64,000 bases of DNA from Acidimicrobiia bacterium. Its GTDB lineage: Bacteria; Actinomycetota; Acidimicrobiia; Acidimicrobiales; CAIXPF01. The DNA lies in the NCBI GenBank assembly GCA_947476745.1, contig CANJRG010000002.1:248001-312000 (forward strand), given 5' to 3'. This document shows positions 9,236 through 18,663 of this stretch, in pieces. Made by a program: the position numbers and the translations under genes. A model generated the notes under the pieces. That model did no database searches. It was given only the letters and a program-made list of their open reading frames with translations, and was not told the origin of the DNA. Position 1 is the first letter of the stretch. Every line of letters starts with the position of its first letter.

Positions 9236-10306
9236 GTGGAAGCACAGACCGCAACGAACGGCGAGGTTCCGGGCATCGTCGACGGCCCGGGCCTCGAGGC
9301 CTTCTTCGCCGCGAACGTCGCCGGGGCGCAGCCGCCGCTGCGTTACACGGTGATCGCCGGTGGCCACTCCAACCTCACCTACCGGGTCGAGGACGCAGCA
9401 GGCAACCGTTTCGTACTGCGACGGCCGCCGCTCGGCCACGTGCTGGCCAGCGCCCACGACATGGGCCGTGAGCACCGCATCATCGCCGCGGTGGCCCACA
9501 GCACGGTCCCGGTGGCGCCGGCCCTGGCGGTCAGCCTCGACGACGCGGTCAACGGCGCGCCGTTCTACGTGATGGGCCTCGTGGACGGCCACGTCCTCAC
9601 CGTGCCCGCCGACGTCGACGCCGGCGTCCCCGACCACGAGGCCCGCCGCCGGCTCGGCTTCGCGGTGATCGACACCCTGGCCGAACTGCACCGGGCCGAT
9701 GTCGATGCCATCGGCCTGGGCGAACTGGCCCGACGCGACGCCTACCTCGACCGCCAGCTGAAGCGGTGGAAAGGCCAATGGGAGCAGTCAAAGACCCGTG
9801 AACTGCCGGTCATGGACGAGTGCTACGAGCTGCTGGCGAGACGCAAGCCCGAGCAGCGCTACACCGGCATCGTGCACGGCGACTACCGCCTGGGCAACTT
9901 CCTGTCGCGGTCCGACGGGACCCTGGCCGCGGTGCTCGACTGGGAGCTGTGCACCCTCGGTGACGTGCTGGCCGACGTCGGCTACCTGCTGAACAACTGG
10001 GCCGAGGAAGGCGAGCCGATGCCGGCGGGGGCGATCGACTTCCCGCCCACCGCCGCCGCCGGGTTTCCCACCCGCGCCGAGCTGATCGCCCGCTACGCCG
10101 AGCGCACCGGGTTCGACGTGTCGATGGTGCAGTACTACCAGGCGTTCAGCTCGTGGCGGCTCGCCGCCATCAACGAGGGCGTCAAGCGTCGCTACCTCGA
10201 GGGGGTCATGGCCGACACGACCTTCCCGATCGAGGCCTACGAGCACCGAGTCGAGGCCCTGGCCCGCACCGCGCTGGCCCTGCTCGGCACCCTTCCGGCC
10301 GACTGA
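9236..10306 (+). CDS. APH-like phosphotransferase family protein (ACAD10-type)
   Basis: 356 residues from a GTG. The kinase fold of the aminoglycoside phosphotransferase superfamily is seen: glycine-rich GGHSNLTYRVED (about 42-53), catalytic loop IVHGDYRLGNFL with Asp and Asn, and metal-binding VLDWELCTLGD. In actinobacteria this subgroup usually sits next to acyl-CoA dehydrogenases or ligases. Here an acyl-CoA ligase follows 50 bases downstream. It probably phosphorylates a hydroxylated acid or acyl intermediate rather than an antibiotic, which is inferred from the human ACAD10 kinase domain and context. Confidence 0.85.
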   Translation: MEAQTATNGEVPGIVDGPGLEAFFAANVAGAQPPLRYTVIAGGHSNLTYRVEDAAGNRFVLRRPPLGHVLASAHDMGREHRIIAAVAHSTVPVAPALAVSLDDAVNGAPFYVMGLVDGHVLTVPADVDAGVPDHEARRRLGFAVIDTLAELHRADVDAIGLGELARRDAYLDRQLKRWKGQWEQSKTRELPVMDECYELLARRKPEQRYTGIVHGDYRLGNFLSRSDGTLAAVLDWELCTLGDVLADVGYLLNNWAEEGEPMPAGAIDFPPTAAAGFPTRAELIARYAERTGFDVSMVQYYQAFSSWRLAAINEGVKRRYLEGVMADTTFPIEAYEHRVEALARTALALLGTLPAD

Positions 10307-10342
10307 ACCCGGCCCGTCGCGGCCCGGCCGATCCCGCTGCCC

Positions 10343-10348
10343 TAGCTT
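10343..10348 (+). promoter_or_regulatory. Leaderless -10 box TAGCTT
   Basis: TAGCTT ends eight bases before the ATG at 10357, with no Shine-Dalgarno between. It fits the recurrent TAnnnT-6to9-ATG arrangement of this window. Confidence 0.4.
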
Positions 10349-10356
10349 GGCCGACC

Positions 10357-11961
10357 ATGACGGACCGCTGGGACTACCGGGCAAATGGCGCGTGGCGCGA
10401 CCGCACCTACCTCGACGACTTCCTGGAGGTCGTCGCCGACGCACCCGACGCCGTCGCGGTGGTCAGCTACCGCGCCGGGCACGACGAACCGCTGCGCCTC
10501 ACCTACGGCGAGCTCGGCCAACGGGTCGACCGCATCGCCGGCGGACTGCAGTCGATCGGGGTGCAGCCCGGCGAGGTGGTGGCGCTGCAACTTCCCAACT
10601 GGTGGGAGTTCCCCGCCGTGGTGCTGGCCTGCGCTCGTATCGGGGCGGTGGTGAACCCCTTGGTGCCCATATTCCGGGCCCGTGAGCTGCGCTTCATGCT
10701 GGAGCGCACCGCCAGCCGGGTGTGCATCGCCCCGACGGTGTTCCGCAACTTCGACCATGCCGCGCTGCTCGGTGAGCTGGCTTCGGAGCTGCCGACGTTG
10801 ACCCACCCCTTCGCGGTCGGCGACAGCTTCGAGCCGTACTTCCTGGACCGACCGTGGGAGCAGGCGCTCGAACCGCGCCACCTCGCGCCCGACGCACTCG
10901 CCGAGATCCAGTTCACCTCCGGCACCACCGGCGAGCCGAAGGGGGTCACCCACACCCCGCGCACCATCGACTCGGCCGCCGCGGCCATGGCCGACACCCT
11001 GGGCCTCGACAGCGACGACGTCGTGCTGATGTCCTCCACGCTGGCGCACCAGACCGGGTTCCTCTACGGGGTGGTCATGGCGATGTCGCGGGGCATGAAG
11101 GTCGTCTACCAGGACGTGTGGGACCCCGAGCAGGCGCTGCAGATCTGCGCCGCGGAGGGTGTGACCTTCACCATGGGCTCGACCACGTTCCTCCTCGACT
11201 CGGTAGGGGCCCAACGCCGCAGCCACCAGCCGCCCCCCGCTGCGCTGCGGTACTTCTGCTGCGCCGGCGCCCCCATCCCCTCCCCGCTGGTCCTGCAGGC
11301 CCGGGAACTGCTCGAGCTCGAGGTCGTCGCCGCCTGGGGTATGACCGAGAACGGGGCGGTGACCATGACCCGTCCGGGCGACCCGGTCGAGGTGGTGGCC
11401 GACAGCGACGGCATCGCCACCGCCGGGATGGAGGTCCGGGTGGTCGACGACGACGGCCGGGAACTGCCGCTCGGCGAGGTCGGACGGCTGCAGGTACGCG
11501 GCCCCAACCAGACACCTGGCTACTACCAGCGGCCCGACCTCTACGAGGCCAGCCTGATGGTCGCCACCGACGGCGGGCCGGCCTGGTTCGACTCGGGCGA
11601 CCTGGCCCTGCGCCGGGCCGACGGCGGAATCCGCATCTCCGGGCGGTCCAAGGACCTGATCATCCGGGGCGGCGAGAACATCCCCGTCGCCGAGGTCGAG
11701 GGTGCGCTGTTCGGCCACCCGAAGGTTCGCGAGGTGGCGGTGATCGGCCTGGCGGACGAGCGGCTCGGTGAACGGGCCTGCGCCGTCGTGGTCGCCGAGG
11801 GCGAGGCCCCGACCCTGGCCGAGCTCACCGCGTTCCTCGATGCGGCCGGCATGGCCAAGCAGTTCTGGCCGGAGTCGCTGACCGTCGTCGAGGAGATGCC
11901 GAAGACACCGTCGGGCAAGATCCAGAAATTCGTCCTGCGCCAGCAGCTGACCCAGCCGTGA
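10357..11961 (+). CDS. AMP-forming acyl-CoA ligase
   Basis: 534 residues, normal for ANL ligases. Seen: P-loop FTSGTTGEPKGV (about 187-198), WGMTENGAV (A5), FDSGDLALRR (A7), GRSKDLIIRGGENI hinge (A8), and the C-terminal catalytic Lys in PKTPSGKIQK (A10). It activates a carboxylic acid to its CoA ester. The sequence style is that of cyclohexanecarboxylate or medium/long-chain fatty-acid ligases, but the acid is unknown. The APH-like kinase gene is 50 bases upstream and an rRNA methyltransferase gene is 16 bases downstream. Confidence 0.92.
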   Translation: MTDRWDYRANGAWRDRTYLDDFLEVVADAPDAVAVVSYRAGHDEPLRLTYGELGQRVDRIAGGLQSIGVQPGEVVALQLPNWWEFPAVVLACARIGAVVNPLVPIFRARELRFMLERTASRVCIAPTVFRNFDHAALLGELASELPTLTHPFAVGDSFEPYFLDRPWEQALEPRHLAPDALAEIQFTSGTTGEPKGVTHTPRTIDSAAAAMADTLGLDSDDVVLMSSTLAHQTGFLYGVVMAMSRGMKVVYQDVWDPEQALQICAAEGVTFTMGSTTFLLDSVGAQRRSHQPPPAALRYFCCAGAPIPSPLVLQARELLELEVVAAWGMTENGAVTMTRPGDPVEVVADSDGIATAGMEVRVVDDDGRELPLGEVGRLQVRGPNQTPGYYQRPDLYEASLMVATDGGPAWFDSGDLALRRADGGIRISGRSKDLIIRGGENIPVAEVEGALFGHPKVREVAVIGLADERLGERACAVVVAEGEAPTLAELTAFLDAAGMAKQFWPESLTVVEEMPKTPSGKIQKFVLRQQLTQP

Positions 11962-11977
11962 CGGCCGTGCAGATCCG

Positions 11978-12907
11978 GTGATCACCGCGTACCTGGCCGC
12001 CGACGGGTTCGAGGCGGAACTGGACGAGGAGCTACGCCGGGCCGGCCTGGGCCCGGCGATGCGGCCTCCGCACGGGCATCTGTTCATCACCGACGCCACC
12101 CCCGTCGACGCCGCATGGGCCCTCAACACCTGGTTCGACGCCGAGGAGCTGCCGGTCGGCTCGATCGGCGACGCCGCCCGGCAACTGCGCAACCGGCAGC
12201 GCAACTGGTGCGGGTATGTGCCGTTGCATCGTGGCCGAGCCGAGCTGGTCACGGCGAAGCTGCCCCATGTGTCCGGCCGAGCCCTGGCCTTGGGCGAGGA
12301 CCCGCCGCGTGCCCCGCTGGGATCGTGGACCCTGCTCGCCGCGGACCGGATGCTGGCCGCGGCCCGCTGCTCGAGCCCGTTCCCCAACGGGCGTCCGGCC
12401 CTGCAGGAACGGCGGGACGGACCACCGAGCCGGGCCTACCTGAAGCTGTGGGAGGCCCTGCTGCGCCTTGGGAGTCGGCCCGGTCCCGGCGACCGCTGCA
12501 TCGATCTCGGTGCCAGCCCCGGCGGTTGGACGTGGCTGTTGAGCGAGCTCGGCGCATCGGTCCTCGCCGTCGACAAGGCCCCACTCGATCCCGAGGTGGC
12601 GAACCGGCGCGGGGTCAGCTGGCGGGGCGAGAGCGCCTTCGGCCTGCTGCCGGCCGACGTGCAGGGCGACGCTCCGCTGACCTGGGTGTTCAGCGATATC
12701 GCCTGCTACCCCGACCGGCTGCTGCCCCTGATCGAACGCTGGCGGGCCCTCGAGCCGAGCCCGAACCTGGTGTTCACGGTGAAGTTCCAGGGAGCCACCG
12801 ACCACGACGTGACCGACCGCCTGCGCGCCGCCGCCGGAGTGGAACTGTTCCACCTGTTCCACAACAAGCACGAGCTGACCCTCGCGCTCGTCGACCCACC
12901 GGCCTGA
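11978..12907 (+). CDS. RlmM-like 2'-O-ribose rRNA methyltransferase (FtsJ fold)
   Basis: 309 residues. The SAM-binding block CIDLGASPGGWTWLL (about 171-185) and the K-D-K-E tetrad of FtsJ-type enzymes are visible: Lys in SRAYLKLWEA, Asp in VFSDIACYP, Lys in FTVKFQG, Glu in NKHELTL. The N-terminal region fits the THUMP-like part of RlmM, which methylates a cytidine of 23S rRNA in E. coli. Shorter than E. coli RlmM, as in many actinobacterial relatives. GTG start 16 bases after the ligase, so probably co-transcribed with it. Confidence 0.82.
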   Translation: MITAYLAADGFEAELDEELRRAGLGPAMRPPHGHLFITDATPVDAAWALNTWFDAEELPVGSIGDAARQLRNRQRNWCGYVPLHRGRAELVTAKLPHVSGRALALGEDPPRAPLGSWTLLAADRMLAAARCSSPFPNGRPALQERRDGPPSRAYLKLWEALLRLGSRPGPGDRCIDLGASPGGWTWLLSELGASVLAVDKAPLDPEVANRRGVSWRGESAFGLLPADVQGDAPLTWVFSDIACYPDRLLPLIERWRALEPSPNLVFTVKFQGATDHDVTDRLRAAAGVELFHLFHNKHELTLALVDPPA

Positions 12908-12949
12908 ACCGGGTGCGGCGGCGGCCGGGTCCGACCCGATCGACCAGGG

Positions 12950-13760
12950 TCAGCCGCCGACCAGGAACGCCAGCACCAGGTCGACCTGGCCCACGGTGCG
13001 CACCACGGCGGCGTTGTGCAGCGTCATGGCGATCGCCCATCCAGCGGACCCGGCGACGCTGAGCAGGCCGACCGCCGCCGAGGAGCGCCACACCCCGCTG
13101 ATCGCCCGGAAGGCTCCGGGCTCGCGCCAGGCGAGCCAGACGCTGTTGCCGATGGTCTGCAACAGGTTCATGACCGCCAGCGTGACCAGCGCCCGTACCA
13201 CCGGGGCATCGTGACCCAGCGTCATACTGGCGCCGCGGATGCATACCGCCGCGGTGGCGAAGCCGGCGCCGGCAGCCATGCCGGTCCACATCGCCCGGTC
13301 ACCACGGGCCCGCAGCACGTCGCCGAGCCGCGACCAATCGCCGCGACAGGCCAGCACCGCGACCCCACCGAAGCACAACGCCACCCCGATCCACGCCAAC
13401 GACGACAGCGGCTCGCCGAGCGCCAGTGCCGAGAGCACCGCCACCTGTGCCGCCTCGGTCTTGGAGTAGGTGGTCCCGATGGCGAAGTCGCGCAGGCCGA
13501 AGCTGCGGATCAACATCTCGGTGCCGAAGATCTGGGCCGCTCCCCCCCAGGGCGATCCGCCAGAGGAAGGCAACCGAGAGCGCCGGCAGCGCCGTTCCCG
13601 ATACCGCGAGGACCGCCACCGCGCCCAGTGAGACGGGCAGACCGAAGCTGTAGCGCACGAACCCCGCGGCGTTCGGGCTCAGCGCACTGCGCAGCCGTTG
13701 CTGCATCGCCGTGCGCCCGGTCTGCAACACCGTTGCCACCAAGGTGGCGACGAGCCACAT
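12950..13760 (-). pseudogene. EamA/DMT family transporter, frameshifted
   Basis: Two overlapping frames join into one EamA-type permease of about 270 residues with several hydrophobic segments. The N-terminal frame runs from the ATG at 13760 to about residue 73 (FLWRIALGG). The C-terminal frame resumes with AAQIFGTEMLIRSF and ends at 12950. Removing one base from the seven-C run at 13542-13548 restores a continuous protein (LGGAAQIFGTE). The end VDLVLAFLVGG also seems about 20-30 residues short of the last membrane helix of the family. Either a homopolymer sequencing error or a real inactivation; the short C-terminus slightly favours decay. Converges on the RlmM-like gene. Confidence 0.8.
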
Positions 13761-13898
13761 CAGGCCGTCACCGCCGGCGGGGACGTCACCGGGACCGGCG
13801 CCGACACGGCCGGGGACCTTTGCCTGTGGCCGCTACCGACCTTCGGCACGAACCTGGCGATGCACCGCCCTCGGGGCCGTCGGGCGATGACGCATCGC

Positions 13899-13904
13899 TA
13901 GCGT
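13899..13904 (+). promoter_or_regulatory. Leaderless -10 box TAGCGT
   Basis: TAGCGT ends eight bases before the ATG at 13913; no Shine-Dalgarno is visible. Confidence 0.4.
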
Positions 13905-13912
13905 GCCTGGTC

Positions 13913-14500
13913 ATGCCGAACCCCTTGACCTCGTCTGCTCGCCGCTCGGCACGGGCCCGCACCGGGTTCGGCGCGCTGGTGGCGCTGGTGCTCGGTCTCG
14001 GTGCGCTGGCCGGCTGCTCGGCAACCGAGTCCGGCTTCGCCGATGCGGCGGTGAAACTCATCACGGGCGACCTCGCCGATCAGGTTGGGCTCGGCGCCCT
14101 GACGGCCACCTGCGAGAAACCGGCCAGCACCGACGTCGGTGAGGTCTTCGGCTGCCAGGCGGAGACGTCCGACGGCCGTGTCATCGAGTTCACGGCGACC
14201 ATTGCCGAGGGCGACAAGGTTGACGTCGGCAGTACGAACCTGGTCATGGGATCGCTGCTGCCCAAGATGGAAGCAGCCGCCCTGCAGTTGCTCGCCGAGC
14301 AGGCCGGGATCGAGCTGCCCCCCGAGGCCCTCGACTGCGGCAGCGATCCCATGCTGCTCGAGGAGTCCGGCGTGCTGCTGTGCACCGTGGTCTCGCCCGA
14401 CAACGGCGACCGTTACGACGCCACCATCACCATCGTGGGGCTCGACTCGTCGAACCCCACGATCACCAACTTCGAGATCGCCGACACCCCGCGGGCCTGA
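13913..14500 (+). CDS. Lipoprotein with two DUF4333-like repeats
   Basis: 195 residues. The N-terminus has an Arg-rich stretch, a hydrophobic core ([16 protein letters not shown]) and a lipobox LAGC, so it should be lipidated at Cys near residue 31 and anchored outside the membrane. Two similar Cys-pair modules follow: [21 protein letters not shown] and, about 80 residues later, [21 protein letters not shown]. They match the DUF4333 pattern known from mycobacterial lipoproteins. Function unknown. Confidence 0.82.
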   Translation: MPNPLTSSARRSARARTGFGALVALVLGLGALAGCSATESGFADAAVKLITGDLADQVGLGALTATCEKPASTDVGEVFGCQAETSDGRVIEFTATIAEGDKVDVGSTNLVMGSLLPKMEAAALQLLAEQAGIELPPEALDCGSDPMLLEESGVLLCTVVSPDNGDRYDATITIVGLDSSNPTITNFEIADTPRA

Positions 14501-14584
14501 GGCCCGACGCAGCTGCGCCCCGCCACCATGCGACGACGGGGCGCAGCGCTCGGTATCGGCCGACGGGGCGATCGGACCACTCGG

Positions 14585-15823
14585 TCAGACGCGCTCGATG
14601 ATGGTGGCGGTGCCCATGCCACCGCCGGTGCACATGGCGACGAGGCCGGTCTGCAGGTCCCGACGCTCCAGCTCGTCGAGGACGGTCTGGATCAGCATCG
14701 AACCGGTGGCGCCGATGGGATGGCCCAGCGCCATCGCCCCACCGTTGACGTTGACCTTGGCCGGATCGACGCCGCTGTCACGGAAGAAGCGCAGCACCAC
14801 CGCGGCGAACGCCTCGTTGATCTCGAACAGATCGATGTCGCCCCAGGTCATGCCGGCCTTGTCGAGGCACTTCTTGGCCGCCGGGCCGGGGGCGGTCAGC
14901 ATGATCAGCGGCTCGGTTGCGGCCACCGCCGACATCACGATGCGGGCCCGGGGAGTCAGCCCGTGCGCCCGGGCGTAGTCGGGCGACGCGAGCAGCACCG
15001 CACCGGCGCCGTCGACCACGCCGGAGCTGTTGCCGGCGTGGTGCACGTGGCGCAGATCGACCCCCGGGTACACCTTGGCCACCAGGTCGAGGAACGACGC
15101 GCCCTCGGCCTGGGTCATGGTCCCCGACGCCAGCTTCTCGAAGCTCGGCTTGAGCTGGGCGAGGTCCTCCATGGTGGTCTGGGGCCGCGGGAACTCGTCG
15201 TGGTCGAGCGCGACGGTGCCGTCCTCGTTGGTGATGGTGATCACGCTGCGATCGAAGCGGCCCTCGGCGATGGCCGCCGCGGCCCTCCGCTGGCTCTCGA
15301 GGGCCAGGGCGTCGCACTGCTCGCGGCTGTAGCCGTCGAGGCTGGCGATGAGGTCGGCGGAGATACCCTGGGGGACCTGCGGGTGCAGTTCCAGCAGGTG
15401 CTGGTTGTTGGCGTGGAAACCGTCGGTGCCGTTGGCGGTGAAGTGGCTCATCGACTCGACGCCGCCACCGATGACGAGGTCCTGGTGACCGGCCAGGATG
15501 CCCATGGCGGCAAAGGTGACCGCCTGCTGGCCCGAGCCGCAGAACCGGTTCAGCGTGACGCCGGGCACCGATATGGGCCAGCCGGCGTCGAGCACCGACA
15601 TACGCCCGATGTCGTGAGCGTGGTCGCCGACGTTGGCCCCGTTGCCGGTAACGACATCCTCGACGTCGGCCGGATCGAAACCGACCCGCTCCTGCAGGGT
15701 GGACAGCACCTGGGCCAGGATGCGCTGGGGGTGCAGATGCGACAGGCTGCCCTTGCCCTTCTTGCCGATGCCCCGGGGTGAGCGCACCCCGTCGATGATC
15801 CAAGCTTCGCGTTCGCCGGCCAT
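14585..15823 (-). CDS. Acetyl-CoA acetyltransferase (thiolase)
   Basis: 412 residues. Active-site Cys in [10 protein letters not shown] (about 92-101), [14 protein letters not shown], the His-containing [14 protein letters not shown], and the second Cys in CTGGGMGTA are all present, so it should be catalytically complete. Role: thiolytic cleavage of 3-ketoacyl-CoA in beta-oxidation, or acetoacetyl-CoA formation. The start is ATG 15823 with GGGGAG about eight bases upstream; part of that site lies in a hairpin. The upstream lipase gene is on the same strand, 127 bases away. Confidence 0.94.
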   Translation of the reverse strand: MAGEREAWIIDGVRSPRGIGKKGKGSLSHLHPQRILAQVLSTLQERVGFDPADVEDVVTGNGANVGDHAHDIGRMSVLDAGWPISVPGVTLNRFCGSGQQAVTFAAMGILAGHQDLVIGGGVESMSHFTANGTDGFHANNQHLLELHPQVPQGISADLIASLDGYSREQCDALALESQRRAAAAIAEGRFDRSVITITNEDGTVALDHDEFPRPQTTMEDLAQLKPSFEKLASGTMTQAEGASFLDLVAKVYPGVDLRHVHHAGNSSGVVDGAGAVLLASPDYARAHGLTPRARIVMSAVAATEPLIMLTAPGPAAKKCLDKAGMTWGDIDLFEINEAFAAVVLRFFRDSGVDPAKVNVNGGAMALGHPIGATGSMLIQTVLDELERRDLQTGLVAMCTGGGMGTATIIERV

Positions 15824-15831
15824 GGTGCACT

Positions 15832-15858
15832 CCCCGTGCGTCACGCCCCCGCACGGGG
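15832..15858 (-). promoter_or_regulatory. Hairpin overlapping the thiolase ribosome-binding site
   Basis: Perfect 9-bp stem CCCCGTGCG/CGCACGGGG with a nine-base loop. On the minus strand the 3' arm carries the first bases of the GGGGAG ribosome site of the thiolase. It could act as a terminator after the lipase gene or mask the ribosome site. Confidence 0.45.
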
Positions 15859-15922
15859 CGTTGCTGCTGTGACAGCCCTCACCGTACTGCCAACGGGTGC
15901 CACGACCTCGGCCTGCGACGCA

Positions 15923-15954
15923 CCGGTGGCGCCGTCAGCCGGTGGCGCCGTCAG
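15923..15954. repeat. 16-bp tandem repeat at the lipase stop
   Basis: Unit ccggtggcgccgtcag, two perfect copies (15923-15938, 15939-15954). The second contains the stop codon of the lipase gene at 15951-15953. Confidence 0.85.
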
Positions 15955-17744
15955 CCGGTGGGCGGGCAGCTCGACGCTGCGGGCCGACCGGCGAAGCGGT
16001 CGGCGATCCACGCCGCCACATGCGCCGCCGCCTCTCGTCCCCCGGCCGGGTGGGAGACGCCGGGCATCAGGTACAGCTCCACCGGTTGGCCGTACCCGCA
16101 CTGCCGGGTGGCGAGTGCCCGCGTGGCGTCGGGCGGGACGATCGTGTCGGCGTCGCCCCCGGTGATGAGCACCGGCGAGTCGATCGGGGTCTGACCCGGG
16201 TTGTTGTCCGTGATGAAACCGGCGAACGGCTCGACGTCCCACGGGTTGCGGATCAGGAAGCCCGACCCCATGGCGACGGCCTCGGGGAACGCCTCGAGCA
16301 CGTTCACCGAGTTCAGGCAGCGCCGGGCCACCCGGTCGATCAACGGCGCCGCCACCCGGGTGACCAACCGATCGAGCGAGACCCCGTAGGTCTCCGACCA
16401 CGCCGACAGCGCGAAGGAGACGAGGACGCGTCCCAGCGCGGAGTCGACGTTCTGCTTCAGCACGGCCTCAAGGTCGGACACCGGCGCGCCGGCCGCCACG
16501 CCCACCAGGTGCAACTCGGGTGCGTAGTCCGCTGCGAGCTGCCCGGTGAACATCGAGGCCTGGCCGCCCTGTGAATGGCCCCACACCGCGAAGTCGGTGC
16601 CCGCACCGGTGTCGGGCAGGTTGTGGGCGGCGCGCACGGCATCGAGGGCGTCCCTCCCGGCCGCCTCGCCGATGAGGTACGGGTGGGGACCAGCCGTGCC
16701 CAGACCCCGGTAGTCGGTCGCCGCCACGACGAACCCGGCCGCCAGCAACGACGGGGCGCCGAACGCGAACACCGGCGTCTTCGTCTGATCGACCACGAGG
16801 GACGGCGCGCAGTTCGAGGCCACACCGGTCGTGCCGTGGTTCACCGCCACAATCGGACGGCCGCCCGGCGGGATCGGCCCGTTCGGGACGTAGACGACGC
16901 CGCTCACCGCCACCGGCTCACCGTCGAGACCGGTCGACGCGTACAGCACCCGGAACGCGCTCGACGAGGGGTCGAAGCTGGGCATCGGCTCGCTGCGCAG
17001 GATCGTCCCTGGAGCCGCCCGGGCCAACGACGCCGGCTCGGGGACGTAGAACGCCCCGGGCGCATCGGGTTCCGCCCGGTGAATGACCACGCTGACCGCA
17101 GCCAGCACCATCGCCAGGACCAGGGAGAGGAGCGATCCGACGAGACGCAACGACCGCCCGAACCGCCCCCGCCCCGGGTCCGCGGCCGAAGGCGGGGCCA
17201 CACCGGTCCCACCGTCCGAAGGCGACCGCAGGCTGCCGGCGACCAGCGTCCCGCCGGCGAGCACCGTCCGGGCACCGACGACAATCGCCAGCACCAGCAC
17301 GGTGACGGCCGGCCAGGCCAGCGCGAGCCCACCGAACACGATGCCGGCGGCACCGCTCAACAGGGACGCGGCGCGTTCCCCGCCGCCACGGACCGCAGCC
17401 ACCACCTCGACGATGCCGCTCCCGATCAGGTGCAGGCCCACCACCACGGCGAGGCCCCACAGGGTCAGGTCGGGCCAGGCCATGACGACCACCGCAGCGA
17501 CGAGCGCGCCCACCCCGACCAGCCAGCCGGCCGGGGAGGTCGTGGTCGACCTGGCGGCGCGCACCGCTTCGACCACCCCGGTCACCGCAAGGGCCAACCC
17601 GACCACGAGCACCAGGACCGACAGCGAACGGAACGGGCGCAGAATGAGCACGCCGCCCATCGCCATGGTCAGCAGCCCCAGCCCGACGGTCAGCCAGCGG
17701 CCGGGGCGCGGGGCTCGCATCCGCGTTTCCATGGTGATCGTCAT
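15951..17744 (-). CDS. Membrane-anchored DUF308 (HdeD-like)-lipase fusion
   Basis: 597 residues. Residues about 15-180 form five to six hydrophobic segments of the HdeD/DUF308 type (LTVGLGLLTMAMGGVLILRP ... WLVGVGALVAAVVVMAWP), and a further membrane helix follows near 225. The C-terminal ~330 residues are a secretory-lipase alpha/beta hydrolase: nucleophile GHSQGG, Asp in GGDADTIVPP, His in MPGVSHPAGG. The enzyme part is probably extracytoplasmic and held by the membrane part. Starts at 17744 (MTIT) or 17732 (METR) are both possible; GAGAGG lies just before the first. The physical fusion is the notable point. Confidence 0.85.
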   Translation of the reverse strand: MTITMETRMRAPRPGRWLTVGLGLLTMAMGGVLILRPFRSLSVLVLVVGLALAVTGVVEAVRAARSTTTSPAGWLVGVGALVAAVVVMAWPDLTLWGLAVVVGLHLIGSGIVEVVAAVRGGGERAASLLSGAAGIVFGGLALAWPAVTVLVLAIVVGARTVLAGGTLVAGSLRSPSDGGTGVAPPSAADPGRGRFGRSLRLVGSLLSLVLAMVLAAVSVVIHRAEPDAPGAFYVPEPASLARAAPGTILRSEPMPSFDPSSSAFRVLYASTGLDGEPVAVSGVVYVPNGPIPPGGRPIVAVNHGTTGVASNCAPSLVVDQTKTPVFAFGAPSLLAAGFVVAATDYRGLGTAGPHPYLIGEAAGRDALDAVRAAHNLPDTGAGTDFAVWGHSQGGQASMFTGQLAADYAPELHLVGVAAGAPVSDLEAVLKQNVDSALGRVLVSFALSAWSETYGVSLDRLVTRVAAPLIDRVARRCLNSVNVLEAFPEAVAMGSGFLIRNPWDVEPFAGFITDNNPGQTPIDSPVLITGGDADTIVPPDATRALATRQCGYGQPVELYLMPGVSHPAGGREAAAHVAAWIADRFAGRPAASSCPPTG

Positions 17745-17935
17745 CCTCTCGGCCGACCCGGTGGGTCGCGTCCCGAGCCGGGGGGCATCCTCGCACACAA
17801 TGGCGGTACCGGGTGGGGCCGGTCCTCCACCCCGCCATGGGCCGTCTCGGCGAAGATCCGCTAGCCGGAGGCACTCGCGTCGATACACCAAAATCCCGGG
17901 AATCGGGTAACAGGACGGCAGACCTGGACATGGTG

Positions 17936-17951
17936 GCTAGTGATCGTTAGC
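17936..17951. promoter_or_regulatory. Candidate operator palindrome overlapping the TetR-gene promoter
   Basis: GCTAGTGATCGTTAGC reads GCTA-nn-GATC-nn-TAGC on both strands, 12 of 16 bases symmetric. It overlaps the TAGCCT box at 17948-17953. The position suits autorepression by the adjacent TetR-family protein; the assignment is inferred. Confidence 0.45.
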
Positions 17952-17953
17952 CT
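17948..17953 (+). promoter_or_regulatory. Leaderless -10 box TAGCCT
   Basis: TAGCCT ends nine bases before the ATG at 17963 and directly abuts an in-frame TTG. It shares four bases with the palindrome at 17936-17951. Confidence 0.4.
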
Positions 17954-17962
17954 TTGACCAGA

Positions 17963-18604
17963 ATGGGGCTCGAGCACACAGGAGCACGACCGGTCGACGG
18001 TCCCATCGCACCCGCAGTGCCGCTCGGCGTCACCCCGTCCCGTCGCGAACGCATCCTCGACGCGGCCCTAGAACTGTTCGTCGAGCGCGGTTACGCCGGC
18101 ACCACCATGGACGACATCGGCGCCGCGGTCGACCTCAAGGGGCCGAGTCTCTACAAGCACGTCCGGTCCAAGCAGGAGCTGCTGGCCGAACTGATGAGCC
18201 GCTCCATCCTGACGGTGCACGCCGCCCACGACGCCGCGGTCGCCACCGCCGAGGACATCGAGCTGCAACTGCGCCGGGCGGTCGAGGCCCACGTACGGTT
18301 CCACGCCCGCAACCGGCTCGACGCCTTCCTCGGCAGCCGCGAGCTCGGCAACCTCGCCCCCGAACACCGCAGCGGCATCATCCGGCTGCGCAAGGACTAC
18401 GAGCGGTCCTTCCGCCGGCTGGTCGACGCCGGAGTCGCCGCCGGCCGATTCGCGGTGCGCTCACCGAAGCTGACCACCTTCGCCCTGCTCGACATGGGCA
18501 CCGGCGTGGCGGTGTGGTTCCGTGACGACGGGGAGGCGTCCGTCGACGAGATCGCCTACCACTACGGCGACCTCGCCATGCGGCTCGTCGGAGCCGGCCG
18601 CTGA
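17963..18604 (+). CDS. TetR/AcrR family transcriptional regulator
   Basis: 213 residues. An N-terminal helix-turn-helix is seen: RRERILDAALELFVERGY, then TTMDDIGAAVDLKGPSLYKH (about residues 27-66). A helical ligand-binding domain of normal size follows. The amidohydrolase gene is 59 bases downstream on the same strand, so the regulator probably controls that operon and itself through the palindrome upstream. The ligand is unknown; acyl-CoA-type ligands are common in this family. Confidence 0.93.
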   Translation: MGLEHTGARPVDGPIAPAVPLGVTPSRRERILDAALELFVERGYAGTTMDDIGAAVDLKGPSLYKHVRSKQELLAELMSRSILTVHAAHDAAVATAEDIELQLRRAVEAHVRFHARNRLDAFLGSRELGNLAPEHRSGIIRLRKDYERSFRRLVDAGVAAGRFAVRSPKLTTFALLDMGTGVAVWFRDDGEASVDEIAYHYGDLAMRLVGAGR

Positions 18605-18663
18605 CCGCCGGCGAATCGCCCGATCCTTCCAACCATCCCTTCACGAACCAGCACAGGAGCACC

